Assembly (NCBI GenBank): GCA_015680905.1
Contig: CM027377.1
Coordinates: forward strand, 26,064,501-26,128,500
Direction of reading: 5' to 3'
Length of the DNA stretch: 64,000 bases
Source of the DNA: Coptis chinensis
Lineage: Eukaryota > Streptophyta > Magnoliopsida > Ranunculales > Ranunculaceae
Below are positions 33,201 to 46,033 of this stretch, piece by piece. The translations under genes were made by a program, and so were the position numbers. Position 1 is the stretch's first letter, and every line of letters begins with the position of its first letter. The notes under the pieces are model-generated. The model did not search any database and was not told the DNA's origin. It worked only from the letters and a program-made list of their open reading frames with translations.

Positions 33201-33893
33201 TGCTTCTCTTCTGCTTTCTGTGTTGTTTACAAACATAACACTCATTTGTCCAGCTGCTATTAACTATTTCATTATACATATGCTGTGCATGTCTGTGTGT
33301 CCACCAAACCTAAACAAGAACAGAAACAGCTTCGTGTTAGCAAGGTGTTGAAAGGACCAACTTTATGACAATCATTACGAATTCAAGATGCATAGGGAAT
33401 GATCATTAAAATAAATAAATAAAAGGATGCCTAAAGGCTTTCAACGCATTACATCAGCATCAAAAGTTAGAACACCCCCCCCTCTTTAAAAAAAGGCCTT
33501 TGAATGTTGATAATTTCTCTTCCCTTTGTATAAATTGGTGACTTACCATAATTTTTTCTCGGTTTTGGTGATGACAGATTGGCCCAAGGATCACGAGTTC
33601 GAGATCTACAGGCTAGATATTGAGGATATATTTTTGATCGACTGGTTTGGTGGTCGTAAACCTATCACTTTGGCCCAGTACTTGCATCCCAGAATGTGAG
33701 TTATAGAGCACACTCATACTAATGATTAGGCTAGTTTCCAAAAACAAATGTACTTTCGAGCTTTCCATTTTCGAAAGGTTTAATAAAACTATGAAATAAG
33801 TTCGGTATGCGACGAGTACTTGTGCTGATTTATTTCTTTTTTCCGGATTATGGGATTTTTATCTACAGGGACCAACTTGCTTCCGTGGTGTGA
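30242..33893 (+). CDS. CREG1-like protein, six exons, 206 aa
   Basis: Exons 30242-30402, 31011-31046, 31165-31366, 33101-33179, 33578-33695 and 33869-33893 join in frame with GT/AG borders (621 nt). Residues 1-23 are a signal peptide (MGMMRGVSAIFVMFLFVIAV). The mature part is one FMN-binding split-barrel / pyridoxamine-phosphate-oxidase-like domain of the CREG family (ATARWLASQNTWGVL, SIELKGAPFGNVVSFSDG, SSALFSKHPEM-like helix, DWFGGRKPITLAQYL near the end). CREG proteins are secretory-pathway glycoproteins; the animal member was named as a repressor of E1A-stimulated genes, and the plant role is poorly defined. Length fits plant homologues. Start chosen at the first ATG; ATG codons at residues 3 and 4 are alternatives. 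The 1.7-kb third intron has no recognised insertion. Intact, with no stops or shifts. Confidence 0.9.
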
Positions 33894-33972
33894 ATAGCAA
33901 TCCATTTTCATTAGGATTCTCTGCATGTGTGCTCGATGTTAACTTTATTCTATGTCGAGTGTTTGTCTTGTA

Positions 33973-33978
33973 AATAAA
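33973..33978 (+). terminator. Candidate polyadenylation signal of the CREG-like gene
   Basis: AATAAA 80 bp past the stop codon in a T-rich 3' region. Confidence 0.4.
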
Positions 33979-34174
33979 CATGATGAGATTGTCTGTACAT
34001 CTTTAATTGTTGTAAGTTGTAACTATTCTGGCTCATACCTATTGCTTGTGTGCATATAAATTTATGCACAATGTAATAGCAGTGTAGATTTGTAAATAAC
34101 TAAATAAGATACATTCTTGCCTTTGGATGCTCTTATTGCTTCTGTAAATCATACACTTTGGTCCACTTCAGAGC

Positions 34175-35480
34175 TTTTTTTTTTTTTTTTTTTTTCGCTA
34201 AAATACTTGACATATATATTATAATAATATAGGAATACACTTAGAGTCCAAACAATATTTTGGAAGAGTACCCATATCAGATGAGCTAAATGCCCATTTT
34301 ACAAAATCATAGGCCTCTCCATTAAAACATCTTCTTAACCGAAACATGAATAATTAAATTTACTAGAAATTCTAATAATAACTTTTGCTATGTTTTGTTA
34401 CCGCTAAGCCAAACTGGACTCCTGGGCTTCCAAGCTGTTGATGACATTGATGTTATCACCTTCAAACACAAAATTTCCCCCTCCTTAGATATTTTGCTAG
34501 TTGCTACCTCAGTTGCTAAAAGTTCACTCTCTTCAGCTGACTTTGCCTGAAATCTCCTTACTGCAGTAGCTACTAGAGATCCCTCCTCATTCCATGCCAT
34601 GGCAGCAGCAGCACCTGATAGGGTTCTCTTATTGAAAGCCGCATCAAACCTGACATTTATATAATCAACTGAGTGAGCTGGTTGACACCTACCAACAGCC
34701 AAACTAGTATTATTGCCACTTGTAGAAGTGGTAGCTTGTATGTTAGTGTGATTATTGCTACTTCTATTTACAAAATTAGAGCTAGAGTTAAGAGTCTCCC
34801 TTTCATAGGCTTTGATTCTTCTATCCCATTTGATTTTAGTGTCTGTCAGGATTGCATCTCTGTCCAAAGCCCTTTTGTCAAACTTTTCTAAGTTTCTATT
34901 GTCCCACATAGCTTGTAACAAAGTGCAAGCGTACGCCCCCAACTTTGCTATATTAGTGTCTTTGTTTTCACACCATTCCATGATTTCATCCATCCATCTC
35001 TTTGAACTCCATCCATTATAAACCTATGTTCTTAACCCTAGTAGTGAAGCAACCACAAAGCTTTAGCCCAGTCACACTCAAAGAATATATGTTCCTGGGT
35101 TTCTTCCTTTCCAAAACATGTTCCTGGGTTTCTTCCTTTCCAAAACAGAAACCACACATGGTATCTGTATTTTTTATCCTCTTCTATATTTTCTCTCCAT
35201 TAGGCAGAATGTTCATATACATCTTCCATAAGAACACTTGTTCTCTAGCGGCTACATTTGCTTTCCAAATTCTTCTAATAGTTTTAGGTTGGAAAGTTGA
35301 GTCACAAATTTCCCATTCCTTAGCTTTTAGCATGTTGTAGACAGATTTGACAGAGAATTTACTCTTAGTGTCAGGCCACCAAGTTAACTCATCATCCCCT
35401 CCTTCTTGGGGTATGATATGTGTCCCTTTAATAAGCCCAGCCACTACCCATTGTAATTTGTATAAAAGCAATCTGTCGTG
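34175..35480 (-). pseudogene. 5'-truncated L1-type LINE: zinc-knuckle (zf-RVT) and RNase H remnants
   Basis: Minus strand. 35471-35184 encodes the zf-RVT block (DDELTWWPDTKSKFSVKSVY, FLWKMYMNILPNGEKI). Next is the CGFCFGKEETQEHIFFEC knuckle, disrupted by a 29-bp tandem duplication (about 35093-35150). Then comes an RNase H frame (34993-34388) with VRFDAAF. The frame ends near 34388, and a T run at 34175-34195 on the plus strand is the poly(A) tail. The order and tail show a 5'-truncated LINE inserted antisense, just 3' of the CREG-like gene. Not functional. Confidence 0.8.
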
Positions 35481-35489
35481 TTATTCATA

Positions 35490-36540
35490 ATTTCCTTTAT
35501 AGTGTTAAGCATTGATCATATCTTTAGAAGAAACTCGGAGCGGCACCAGATCTACTGAAAAGCAGAAATTTGTAGACTGGAGATATGATGCACGTACGAC
35601 AGATTCAACCATAACCTATTGTTGCGTTCTGCCATCAAATTTTCCAACCTCAACATGCCTTTAGGCTTTAGCTTAGTAAACTCTCGATAAGTGTCACTAG
35701 AAATATTCTTGTTACTTCGACTATGTCAATCTATTATTTTCATTTGTATTTGGTATTATCTAATCATTCATGCCTACTTCCTTTTGGTTAACCTCTTTGT
35801 GTTCGTTTCGTGAAGGAAAACCTCTGGAGAATTTACCGATTGTGTAACTCAGTCTTGACAGGCTAATCGATCAGACCATTTCAGCTTGTTGCAAAGTGCA
35901 AACAGTTTGATAATATAGTGTTACTTCGTAAACAGGCAATACAGAGCTCGGGACCTAAATATATATACTACGCTAGAAGTTTTATGATCCATTTTACAAG
36001 TAGTTCATCTTTCTCTTCAGGCAGAATTAGAAGAATTCTCCACCTTAACATCTAAAAGTTGATCAATAGGTTCTGGGATCTGCTTCTCTTAATACACTAG
36101 CAAACAAAGCCTTGTACCAACTCAGATATCCACTTCATATATGCTGCCAATACTTAAAGTTTCCATCAGTTTTTTTCCTTAGTTCTCATCATATATTTAT
36201 TGTCCTCACATTCACTTATAGCCATTATTTGCATGTTCTGCACTTCCCAATTTCTCATGCATTGTACTAAAAGTTTCTTGTAACCAAGTGAGTTTCATAC
36301 CTCATACACATGGCCCATCCGGCCATCCTCACACCAAACTGGCTTGGTGGATGATTATATATACAATTATACATTCATGCAATCTTTAGAGTTTAGACTA
36401 TACAAGAAAAGCTCGCAATTTAATGGGCTCAACCATTTGCATTTTTGGATCTTTTCAGACCAACATCATCTACTTTCCCAACCACCTGAACAGCAGAACA
36501 GAATTTATTTATGTATTAGAAGGTTAGGATGATGCAAAAC
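35490..36540. other. Stretch without recognised features
   Basis: Intergenic, AT-rich, no long ORF and no terminal repeats found. Confidence 0.4.
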
Positions 36541-36544
36541 AAAA

Positions 36545-37860
36545 AATCTATTTAGACTCCCTTAATAATTCTCTATGAACTCCACATCTTATATGGTATT
36601 CAAATTATATTTCTCTTTCCAAAAATCAAAAAACAAAAATAGAAACAAATAAACAACTAATAACTTACCCAATTAAATAACTAAAACTCAAAATAGTAAC
36701 AAATAAATAACAAAAAACTTAATTATATTTCCAAAAAAAAAAATTATTTCCACGCTTATCATAATTATTTGTAAAATTCGTTTTCATTCATTATCAAAAC
36801 AAAAAAATCACTTAAAAAAAACACCCAAACAAAAAGTTAGGTGTCCTAAAAAATTCACCTTCCTCATTCTTAATCTTCTCTCTCTCTTTTTCTTCTCAAA
36901 AAATTTCACTTTTTATCACTTTGTTTTGGTTTATATTAATTTAGAATGGTTCTCTATCTATTGACTTGAACAAATAGTTTTTTTTTTTTTGCTCGGTAAG
37001 ATTAAAATTTGATTAAAAAGGGAAAAAAGAACAGTACAAAAAGATTAGTAGGAACAACAACCTGCACCCCACTAAGATTCAAGCTAGATAATCCTAACTA
37101 CTACCATTCATAAACGTACATGGTGTAGCAATCACACGAACCTAAAGAACCTCTGAAAAGGTACTTCATATCTATGTAGCCAAGTAGGTTTTCCATCAGT
37201 AATGATTGCTTCATTGATTGGTAGAGCAGCTCCTTTTTTGGACAGCACATCTGCAGTGATATTGCACTCTTTCCAGATAGAGGTTATCTTCCAATCATGA
37301 ATCTTATTCAAACAATTCTGCCATCTTGCTTGTAGCTGCCAAGGGAGATTGCCACTTCTGAAAGTTGTTGCTGCCGGTTCCAAGTCAGTTTCAACCCACA
37401 AGTTTACCCATCTCTTCATCACTGCTCGCTCAAAGCCTTCAAGGATCGCCATACATTCAGCTCGATAATTGGTTCCAGTGCCGATATTCTTAGCGAAGGT
37501 CATCTTAACAAATGGTTCATATGTATGGTTGTATATATAAATATCAAAAAATATAATGATTTGTTTCGCACTTGGGCCTTTTTTTTTTTTTTTTTTGTGG
37601 TATTTGTGTGGAAATATATGTAAGTTTTTATTTATTTATTTGTTACTATTTTTTGTATTAGCTATTTAATTAATTAGGTAAGTTATTTATAATTAATTTG
37701 TTTATATGTTTGCTTTTTGGAAAAGGAGAATAAGATTTGATGTCTAGGAAATGGAGTTATAATGAGAGTGTAGAACTACTCTACGCAAAATGAAGTCAAT
37801 TTTACCAAAAATCAGCTATACTCTGTCTTATATTAATGAGAAACAAAGTTAAGGAAAAAT
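36545..37860. repeat. Fold-back element containing a LINE fragment
   Basis: About 36590-36745 and 37605-37740 are inverted copies: AGTAACAAATAAATAACAAA on the left against its complement on the right, with ATAACTTACCCAATTAA and TTAATTAGGTAAGTTAT further out. Termini are blurred and I could not define a target duplication. The centre holds the LINE piece at 36978-37506. Confidence 0.5.
36978..37506 (-). pseudogene. LINE RNase H fragment with poly(A) tail
   Basis: Minus-strand frame 37503-37132 has TNYRAECMAILEGFERAV, VETDLEPA and ECNITADVLSKKGAALP, the second to fourth acidic positions of plant RNase H; the first is lost by 5' truncation. The T run 36978-36990 is the tail. aacaaatag (36969-36977) and aacaaatgg (37507-37515) look like the target duplication. 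Confidence 0.75.
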
Positions 37861-38686
37861 GCGGACATGCGCTGACTAGATCCTTATATGCTCAACATTT
37901 TATGTCCTTGTTTCCAGGCAACAAAGGGTCTTTCAAAGTGTGGAGTGTACATCTATAATGATGATATATGATGGAACGTAACTGTAGAAAAACAAAAAAT
38001 GCTCCATAAGGAATCCTTTGGCACCTCGATGAAAATAATAGAAGCAAATGACTTTGCCATTCTTGGAAGAAATGGTCCCCAACAGTTGCTTGTTATGGTG
38101 GTTAAGACAGTTCCATGGACTATCTTATAAACTTTTCCTGAGGGAATGAAAGAACATGCATTTTCTAAAGTAGATCGATGAAGAAGAATTTTCAACTTTT
38201 TCATGAAAGCCTGTGGACTCGAATTTCACTGGGCCCAATAGATTGGCAACAGAACCATCAATCCATCATGTACACACCAATCAGGAACACACATCCTCTA
38301 CGAAAAATTTGTCTGCCATGGACAAGCGACAAGAGAAGTTAGGACCCTTGACACTGAATGTTTCTCGCTGATCAGATTTTTACAATTTGACGTTCATTGG
38401 TGCTAAATTACTGTGATTCTCATTGTGTTTTACTACTGGCCTGGCAACAAGAAACTGAACAAATAATTCGAGTATCATGATATGGAACTATGGAAGTAGT
38501 ACGATTCGGAATAAAATGGTCACAAGCTAAAAGGTTCTTTGGATATGTCCTCCCCCCAATAACAATAATAAAGTGCTCTAAAATATTGCTGAAAAATATG
38601 TTTGTGTGTACATATTTTAGCAAATTAATATGTGACACATGACAACATTTTTCTATTGTTCGGATATAGTTTTAGTATGGGTAGGA
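37861..38686. other. Stretch without recognised features
   Basis: No credible gene or repeat structure seen. Confidence 0.4.
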
Positions 38687-39264
38687 TGTACCAAAACACA
38701 CTTCAAGTTCAAGTCCTGAATAACTCATTTCCTAGGTTCAAAAGTGAAATAAGAAAAGGAGGTTCAGAACTAGTTAGAGTAGAGGTTTGGAGAACAAGGT
38801 TCGAAATTGGTTAGAATAGTAGGTTCGGAAAACCACTTCCTGACTAGGAACTCCAACTCCGGAGTTCAAATACTCAAGCTTGGAACTCCAGCTCCTACTC
38901 CAAACTTAAACAAGTTTCCTTGTTGTTTAAGTCAATAGAAGAGACCTATTGGCTTAGGAAACATTAATTAGCTTCTAGAAGAGTCTGGATAAGACTTAAT
39001 AAAATGTTATTTTCTAGTTAAACTATAATTAATTACTTAACTCATAAGTAATTATGGAAACCTAATCTATTTTTATAAATATTATAGTTGAACTACGTTT
39101 TGAGTTTGATTAATCTTCACAGTATATATGTAGGTAGCCATTAAAGAACGTGGTTCAATTCATCATATTCTATATCTCTTCTTCTTCTTGATTTGATACT
39201 TCTCATTATTCTTTGATCATCAACAAAATACTTGTGTTTCTAGATTAGAAAAAGTCATCACACA
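38687..39264 (+). repeat. 5' LTR of a plus-strand Ty3/gypsy element
   Basis: Ends TCATCACACA directly before a primer site (39266-39286). It contains GGTTCGAAATTGG-type repeats, a TATA-rich part (39122-39130) and a CT-rich leader. The left end at TGTACCAAAACAC is a guess from the TG rule; no second LTR is available to confirm it. Confidence 0.5.
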
Positions 39265-39265
39265 A

Positions 39266-39286
39266 TTGGTGTCATCTGTGGAGAAC
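39266..39286 (+). other. Degenerate primer-binding site
   Basis: TTGGTGTCATCTGTGGAGAA resembles the TTGGCGCCGTCTGTGGGAA site of Tat-lineage elements, with C-to-T type changes. Confidence 0.5.
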
Positions 39287-39343
39287 TATACATAATTGAT
39301 TTGATTTCTTGGTCGAAATTTTTCGGTTCTAGGTTCTCTAACC

Positions 39344-39737
39344 CAAGGACCAAAATATCAATATCGGTGAATATATCGATGTACCCAAAAACCGATATAT
39401 ATCGGATATATCCATTTTTTGTGACCAGCCCAAACTATTTAAAATATCAAAAATATCGGATATATCAGAAATATAATATCGAAAATATCAGAAATATATC
39501 GAAAATATATTGGAAATATCATATTTATATTAAAAAATGGTCAAAAAGTCAAACGATATATATCGTATATATCGATTATATCGGCGATATAAAGTTTTAT
39601 ATCAGAAATTTCGATATATATCGGAAAAAAAAGGTTCAATATTCGGTGGATATATGTCGGATTATCGATGTCGGTGTACCAAAAAAACGATATATATCGG
39701 CGATATATTAGATATATCGGCGATATTTTGGTCCTTG
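39344..39737 (-). mobile_element. hAT-type MITE, 394 bp, GATATAT-rich (family copy 2)
   Basis: Perfect 16-bp termini CAAGGACCAAAATATC. Perfect 8-bp target duplication ctctaacc (39336-39343 and 39738-39745). Read on the minus strand it matches the MITE at 24459-24849 (for example ATATATCCACCGAATATTGA), so the two lie in opposite orientation. Confidence 0.85.
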
Positions 39738-39789
39738 CTCTAACCCACCAATTTTTCTTGGGCTTTTTGTTCTTTAAAAAAAAATTATT

Positions 39790-41131
39790 TTCTTCACTTT
39801 GATTCAAAATCATGGTTACTACAATAGCCAACGCAAATCAAGGTAATTAGGAGAATAATGAGATCAATAACCCACATGTTATTGATCAAATATCAAAGAT
39901 AATCTAGACATAGAGGAGCTCGTCGTTTTGGGCAATGGCATAAAGAAGATGGGCCTAACAACGATACTCTCCAATCTGCCATAACTAACCAAGCCAACAT
40001 GGATGGTGTGATGGCTGAACGCGGTTGACAGGTGGCTCGTTTGCATTTTTTTCCAAGACTAACTACTATCGCACGAAAGAGGGTCGTTCACCTCCAAGGG
40101 TGTTGCCTGCTGATGGAAACTTGAGGGGGGCAGTTCCAGCCACCAAGTCCTAAGGGTTACGTCCTTATGCCTTGTATCCCTTACTTCGTTGATTGGGTAC
40201 CATAGCGATCAACCATATTCATATTATAATCTGGAATTGGATCCAATCCGACACTCGAGTTCACACAGAACTGACTTCTCTTGGTATTCAAGTTCTTGAG
40301 GTACTAGGGATGGACGTCCAAATGTGTTTGCCCCGGAATCCACAACTCTCAAGGTCACCCTCGGTACGAAGAAGACTTTCAGTTCCAAGGGAACCTTCAT
40401 TGCCTCAGAATCCCTCAGTTCCCCGATCCAGTTTTGAAAACTCTTCCACTCGATCTTGGGAACTAACCAGAACCGCATTATCATCGAGATAATAACTACA
40501 ATAGTCTAGGTCCGAGGTGCAACAAAGAGAGAACTCCTGCTCATGAATCGACTACTCTTGCGTAGCTCAAGGCGCAAATACTCTAGGAACTGCAAGGTTC
40601 GAAACTGACCAAGATGGATGAGTCGGTCGTTCAGTTTGCAATCGAATGAGACATTAGAAATCCTTTTTCACGACATGTTATGAGCAAATAGATACATTCC
40701 CCATGATTATAAACCACCAAAGTTCTCTAAATTTAATGGGAAAAAAAAATCTAATCTCTCATGTGCTTGGTTATCATCAAGCAATGGTGGGTCGTTCCAA
40801 GGAAGATCATTATTTGTGTCGATACTTTGCTTCAAGTTTGACAGCCTCGGCACTCATCTAGCACACAAAGGTGCCCAGGGGCAACATTCACGAGTTCAAC
40901 AATCTATCCAAGAGCTTCGTTACAAAATTCAGCTGCAACCAGCACCAAGACTGTTGACTCACTATTTGACATGAGGATCCGAAATGACAAGTGTCTCTGA
41001 GATTACACCAAAAGATTTAATGAGGTTCAATTGCATGTTTACAACGACGTCAATGAAACCCTCGCCATATTGGCTTTTATGAAGGGATTGGATCCTTCTT
41101 CTAGTATATACACGTCCTTGAAGAAAAATAA
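39790..41131 (+). pseudogene. Ty3/gypsy gag pseudogene, first copy
   Basis: Multiple stops and shifts. Readable pieces include MVTTIANANQGN near the start, KMDESVVQFAIE (near 40610), and, in the shifted frame, SHVLGYHQAMVGRSKEDHYL, LTHYLT and MKPSPYWLL, equivalent to the capsid block of the better copy at 47631-48515. The segment 40348-41131 is almost identical to 47631-48413. It is cut by the CACTA element at 41132. Confidence 0.7.
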
Positions 41132-43639
41132 CACTACTAAAAAAATGACTTTTTATGACGGCTATTTTTTTTTTACCTTGACGACTTTCGTATAAGCTAT
41201 CATTATATGTATATCAAAATTAACTTTATGACGCTTGATGTCAAATGTTGACGGTTATAGAATACCCATCATAAATTTCTTGACCCTTTTTTATTTAAGT
41301 GTCAAGGTTGTGTCTAGCAATTGTATACCTACCATTTAGTTTATGACGCTTGATGTCAATATTGACGGTTATAGGCGAGCCGTCGTAAGTTTTTTGACTC
41401 TTTTTACGGAAGTGTCAAGTTTGACGTCTAGTTTATGAGTTCTATTTTACAAGCGTCAAGTCAAAATTTGTCTAACTTTATTCATTAGCAAGACCGGTTA
41501 ATGGTTTAATTAAAAAAAAAGTAAAAAAAAAAAAAAAAACTCTAAAAAGAACACCCATTGTGACTGGTAGAGTGAACCATATTGAACAGGGTTAAGTCTC
41601 GGGTCAGTAACTCAGTATAGCCTTTTCCTTTTTAGCCAGTATACGTATATCCAATTCTTAAAAAACCAAAACTCTCGATCAAAATTGAAAAACCAAAATA
41701 TATCTAAAACCCTAACTAATACTGGAGAAAATAGAAACCGATATGGATAAAAGATTTCCCGGCTCGATTTGGCAAAGTGAGAGGGAAGCAACTCCATTTT
41801 TACTCTCTCCATTTTAAGTGCTCTGTCCATCACTGAAGCTTTGAGAAGGTATGCTCTTACTTTCCCAGTTTAGTTTATTGTATCTGATAACGTAGTTCTA
41901 ATGGGGGTTACAAAAAATGGGTTTGTAGTTTAATAGGGTTTCATAAAATGGAATTAGATAACTTAGTTTTGTTGTGAATGTGGGCTTCATTTACTGTTAT
42001 GGTTGTTCTTCATTTTGGTATTGCAATATGTTCTTAAACCAATTGTGGTTTTCTGGGTTTGGGTTTGTAAGCTAGTTTTCATCTTCATCCAGTCGGGGTT
42101 TTGCTGAGATATAATTTCGTTAACATTTAGAAAAACTCAATTTCGACTATCAATGTGAATACATAACTTTTGATTAATGCCTTGTGGAGTAAAGAGTTTG
42201 TGATATTAGTTCATTTCTGTATGGATTTTTTTTTTTTTTTTTTTTTTTTGTAGTTTACTTGTTTAAGAAAATTTTTTCGGAAAGCGAGTGATTCTTCTTT
42301 GTGTGAATTTATATCTTCAGTGCCACAAAACAAGGTGGAAACATTGGCTTTGAATGTAGAAAGAATGATCTTCAACTCGTCAACCCGAACAATTTATTAT
42401 GGGATTGGAGATTGGTTACCCCGCGAAAGAGGTAAAAATTCCTGCTTATTTTCACTCGGATTCTTGTACTGAAAATACATGGGTTTTCTGTTATTGTACT
42501 AAAAATTCAATGGCCCCTCACTTGAATGCCCAGTGTGTGAGTTAGATTCATAGATTGTTGACCTATTGTGCGAAAAAAATTATATTGCAAAGTGTGAGTT
42601 AGCGATATTTTGTTGTTCATAGTAAGAGTTAAATCTCGGTAGATAGTCCTGCCACTAAAATCTCTAAATTTTTTACTGACATGCACTTTGTTCTGTCCTC
42701 ACAAGGGACTGTTGTTGTCTGATTTTTATTTCCCACTCATGTAACTGAAGTTTCTTTCTTGTTATTTTCCAAATGTGAGGATCTCCCTCAGACACTCACA
42801 ACACTTCCTTTTTCTTTGACCCAACTTATACTCTTGTATCAGTTTCCCAATTATTATAGTTTACTTGTCAGGAAGAACTTAGTTGAGATTTTCCACCTAC
42901 ATACTTTCCAAGTGAGATTCATAGATCATTATAAAAACTGATTGGACAGAAGCTTGTATTACTTTGAGTGATTTTGACTTTCTAGTGTGAAGTAATAGAT
43001 TGGACAGAAGCTTGATAGGTATTTATGTTGATTTTATCTATGATTATTGTGTGGTGTATTTATTGATCTCTTAACATTTAAATTTAGTTTAGTTGTCAAG
43101 GTCATGGTCTGCCCATTGCTTAAGTTGTAAACATTATGCTCCCACAAATCACAAAGCTTTGTAATTTTGATTATTCTCATATTAGCTCTCACTAACATAA
43201 CTAATAATCTTGAAGCGATTATTTTTATTTTTATTTTCTTAAAGAAATTAATAACTTTTTTTCTAACCATTAGGAGAAGAGTAAGTTATAATCTGCACAA
43301 AGGGCAAAGGGTAAGTATAATTGTCGAGTTAGTAGGCTTGGATATGCTGGTTTGACGAATAAGATGGTAAGGACTTGTACAACTATTTTAAATCTTAGTG
43401 TACATAGTAAACCATAACAAATACTTCATAACTATTTTTTTTTTGTATATCTCATTATAGCAAGAAGAGTTAGGAGAATCATTTGATGAGGAAGATAGAG
43501 CTGGCATGTGTCTTTTAGTTCGACATAACAAGAATGGCAAATACTTTAACGATATGATGATACAAGGTGGCAGAAAAAATTGTAAGTTTTGAGCTATACT
43601 AGCACGGGTAATAGACTAAATTACTAATGTCACAGTCCA

Positions 43640-44050
43640 CCTGAAGTCTAAATATCACCAACCTTGTAGTCACAGTGGTCTAGAGTGAATTTTAACTAGA
43701 TTTTGTAAATTGAGGTTTGGTGTTCCACCCCATAGGCTAATTTCAAGTACTTTCAGGCCAATTTTAGGCTGTGTTCAACATCTCACAGGCCAATTTCAGG
43801 CCATGTCAAACCCTTATCAATCCATAACAGGGTAGTATCAAGCTCAATCAGACCATTCTATGCCAATTTCAGACACTTTCAAGCTATGTTCAACACCACC
43901 CCACAGGCCTATTCTAGCCCATGTTAGACCCTGTTCAGTCCTTAGCAGGTCAATATCAAGCTTAACCAAACCATGTCCCTACAATTCAAGGCCACCCGCA
44001 ATACTTGACCGGTCCAAACAGCACTTGCAATCCACCAGGAGCCCATGACA
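43640..44050. repeat. Degenerate repeats of CAGGCCAATTTCAGGCC type
   Basis: Words such as CAGGCCAATTT, TGTTCAACA and CCCACAGGC recur about every 60-120 bp inside the CACTA element. Composition is unlike the AT-rich surroundings. Origin unknown. Confidence 0.5.
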
Positions 44051-45890
44051 AATATATATGTAATTATTTATTGTAAATGTAGATCATACTAATGCTAGTC
44101 TATATTTAAAGGACTTCTTTTGTTCAGTGGTGCACCAATCTTGCTTAGGTATATTGCTTCTGAAAGGAACATGATCATCCCAGGGTATGTATGCTCTCCC
44201 CTATCGACTAAATGGTTGTGTTGTTGGGATAGATCTTGATTCAATTGTTTATAAGTAGATTCGGTGGTGGAATGAGTTCAGTTAAAGCCGCATTATTAGA
44301 GTGATACTCGAGTTAGTTATTTGTTCTCACTGCCCCACTTGTCTTTTACTTGTGGTTTCTTTTCTTGACAAGTCCAGGGCCCTTGTACAATGGTTTCTGC
44401 TTAATGTAGGTTCTTGCTTTTGAAGATGGAAGGAACCACAAATCGATTTAGAGCTAATACAATATCTGCTAGTACACTCGTTTTATATTGCTATAACTTT
44501 GTAAGCATTGAGCAATGAAGTGTAGTCGAACCATCGAGTTGTTTATACATGTTACAATCATATCATTGTAGAAGTCTTATTCAAAATTTTGTGAGCTAGT
44601 GGAAGGCGAGCTGAATTCGTAAGTATCATCTCGTTTTAGTTATACATGCACTTTATATATGCTTCTTTTAGTAGTAAAAAATATGTTGGAGAGAAGATTT
44701 TCTAGTTTTTTCTTGCTCTGACAAATTCCTTCGTTTATCTTTGCAACTTCTTTATTTCTAGGTTAGGTTGCCAGCGACCCCAATCATTTGTTGTATTGTA
44801 CATACTTCAAACCTTTCTAATAACTTTTAAACTTCGTATTTGTTTTCTGTATGCATTATTAGGTATTCATCTTGGTTGCATTATGGACTACGCAGTAAGG
44901 GTAACGTAGGATTCAACTCTGGTTCTGAATCGACTAGCAGTCCCACAAGATTTTATATATGTATGCACTACTTCCTCATTCCCTTTCCACACTAGTATTG
45001 TTTAAGTTGTCCCATATTTAAATATTTTTCACATTGTTCCATGTGTCTTATACTTCACTAATAAAAAAAAAAAATCAAACTATGAATCTATTTTCAATAT
45101 TAAGAAAAAAGAGGTGATAGTTATTTTCCAGTCCTGCTGAAAATTTGAATGTCATACCTATATGTATCAAGGGATCTTGATCTCCTATTGTTGGATTCTG
45201 TGCATATGAAAGTTTGCGTTCCATGTGCTGGTTTTGGTTGGCTAATAATTTGTTGCTTTTATCTTTTACGACTATAAAGTTATGTTAAAATAAACTTTCT
45301 AGCCGACCATTACTTTTGTTATGACATGCATAGTTATTTTTGACTTCTTGTTAAACCTTTGGTCTCCTTCTCTTATGGCTTCTCATAATTACTTTGTGCC
45401 TAGCTAGTACCAATTTTTGGTTAGACTGCTAGGTGTGTATTCTGCTGTTTGATAAATTGTTTTTGCAATTGGTAAGCTAATTCTTCCAGCACTAAAGGAC
45501 TCGCAATAACCTATAATTCATGTCGGGGCATTTACTCACAAGGTATCAATATGCACCATTTGTAAATTTCCCTTATTTCACATATATCTCTGTTTTTTCT
45601 CCCCGGTGTTCAACTAAAATGATGCCTAGTGGCAGTTCTATTTTGTGTTATTTCTTGGTTGCTTCATAAGTAAGCAATATGCTTTATAGAAAGCAAGAAT
45701 GCTTGTTTGTAAGCAATATCGCTTGTTTGTAAGGTGTATATGCCAAGCCAAAGGTATGTGTATGTATTGCGAAAATAGTATTTTGTTTTTCTTTTGTTTG
45801 TTTTGAGGTATGAGATGGCTTTAGTCAAGATTTGTGCTATGACCCTTGCATTTGTGGGTCTTTTTTTGTTTTCAGCTCTCTTAATAACCA

Positions 45891-46033
45891 TGTACTATAT
45901 ATAAATGTAGTAGTGTATATCTTGAACTACAGTCCATTTGCATTGTAGGTATTTTCATTTATTTATGTACTATATATATAAATATAGTAGTGTATATCTT
46001 GAACCATAATACATTTGCATTCTAGATATTTTA
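45891..46033. repeat. ~77-bp tandem duplication inside the CACTA element
   Basis: TGTACTATATATA, TAGTAGTGTATATCTTGAAC and CATTTGCATT occur twice, in 45891-45963 and 45968-46033. Confidence 0.7.

Noticed and set aside
39301-39831. Tyr/Ile-rich frames on both strands
   Set aside because: Produced by the GATATAT repeats of the MITE at 39344-39737.
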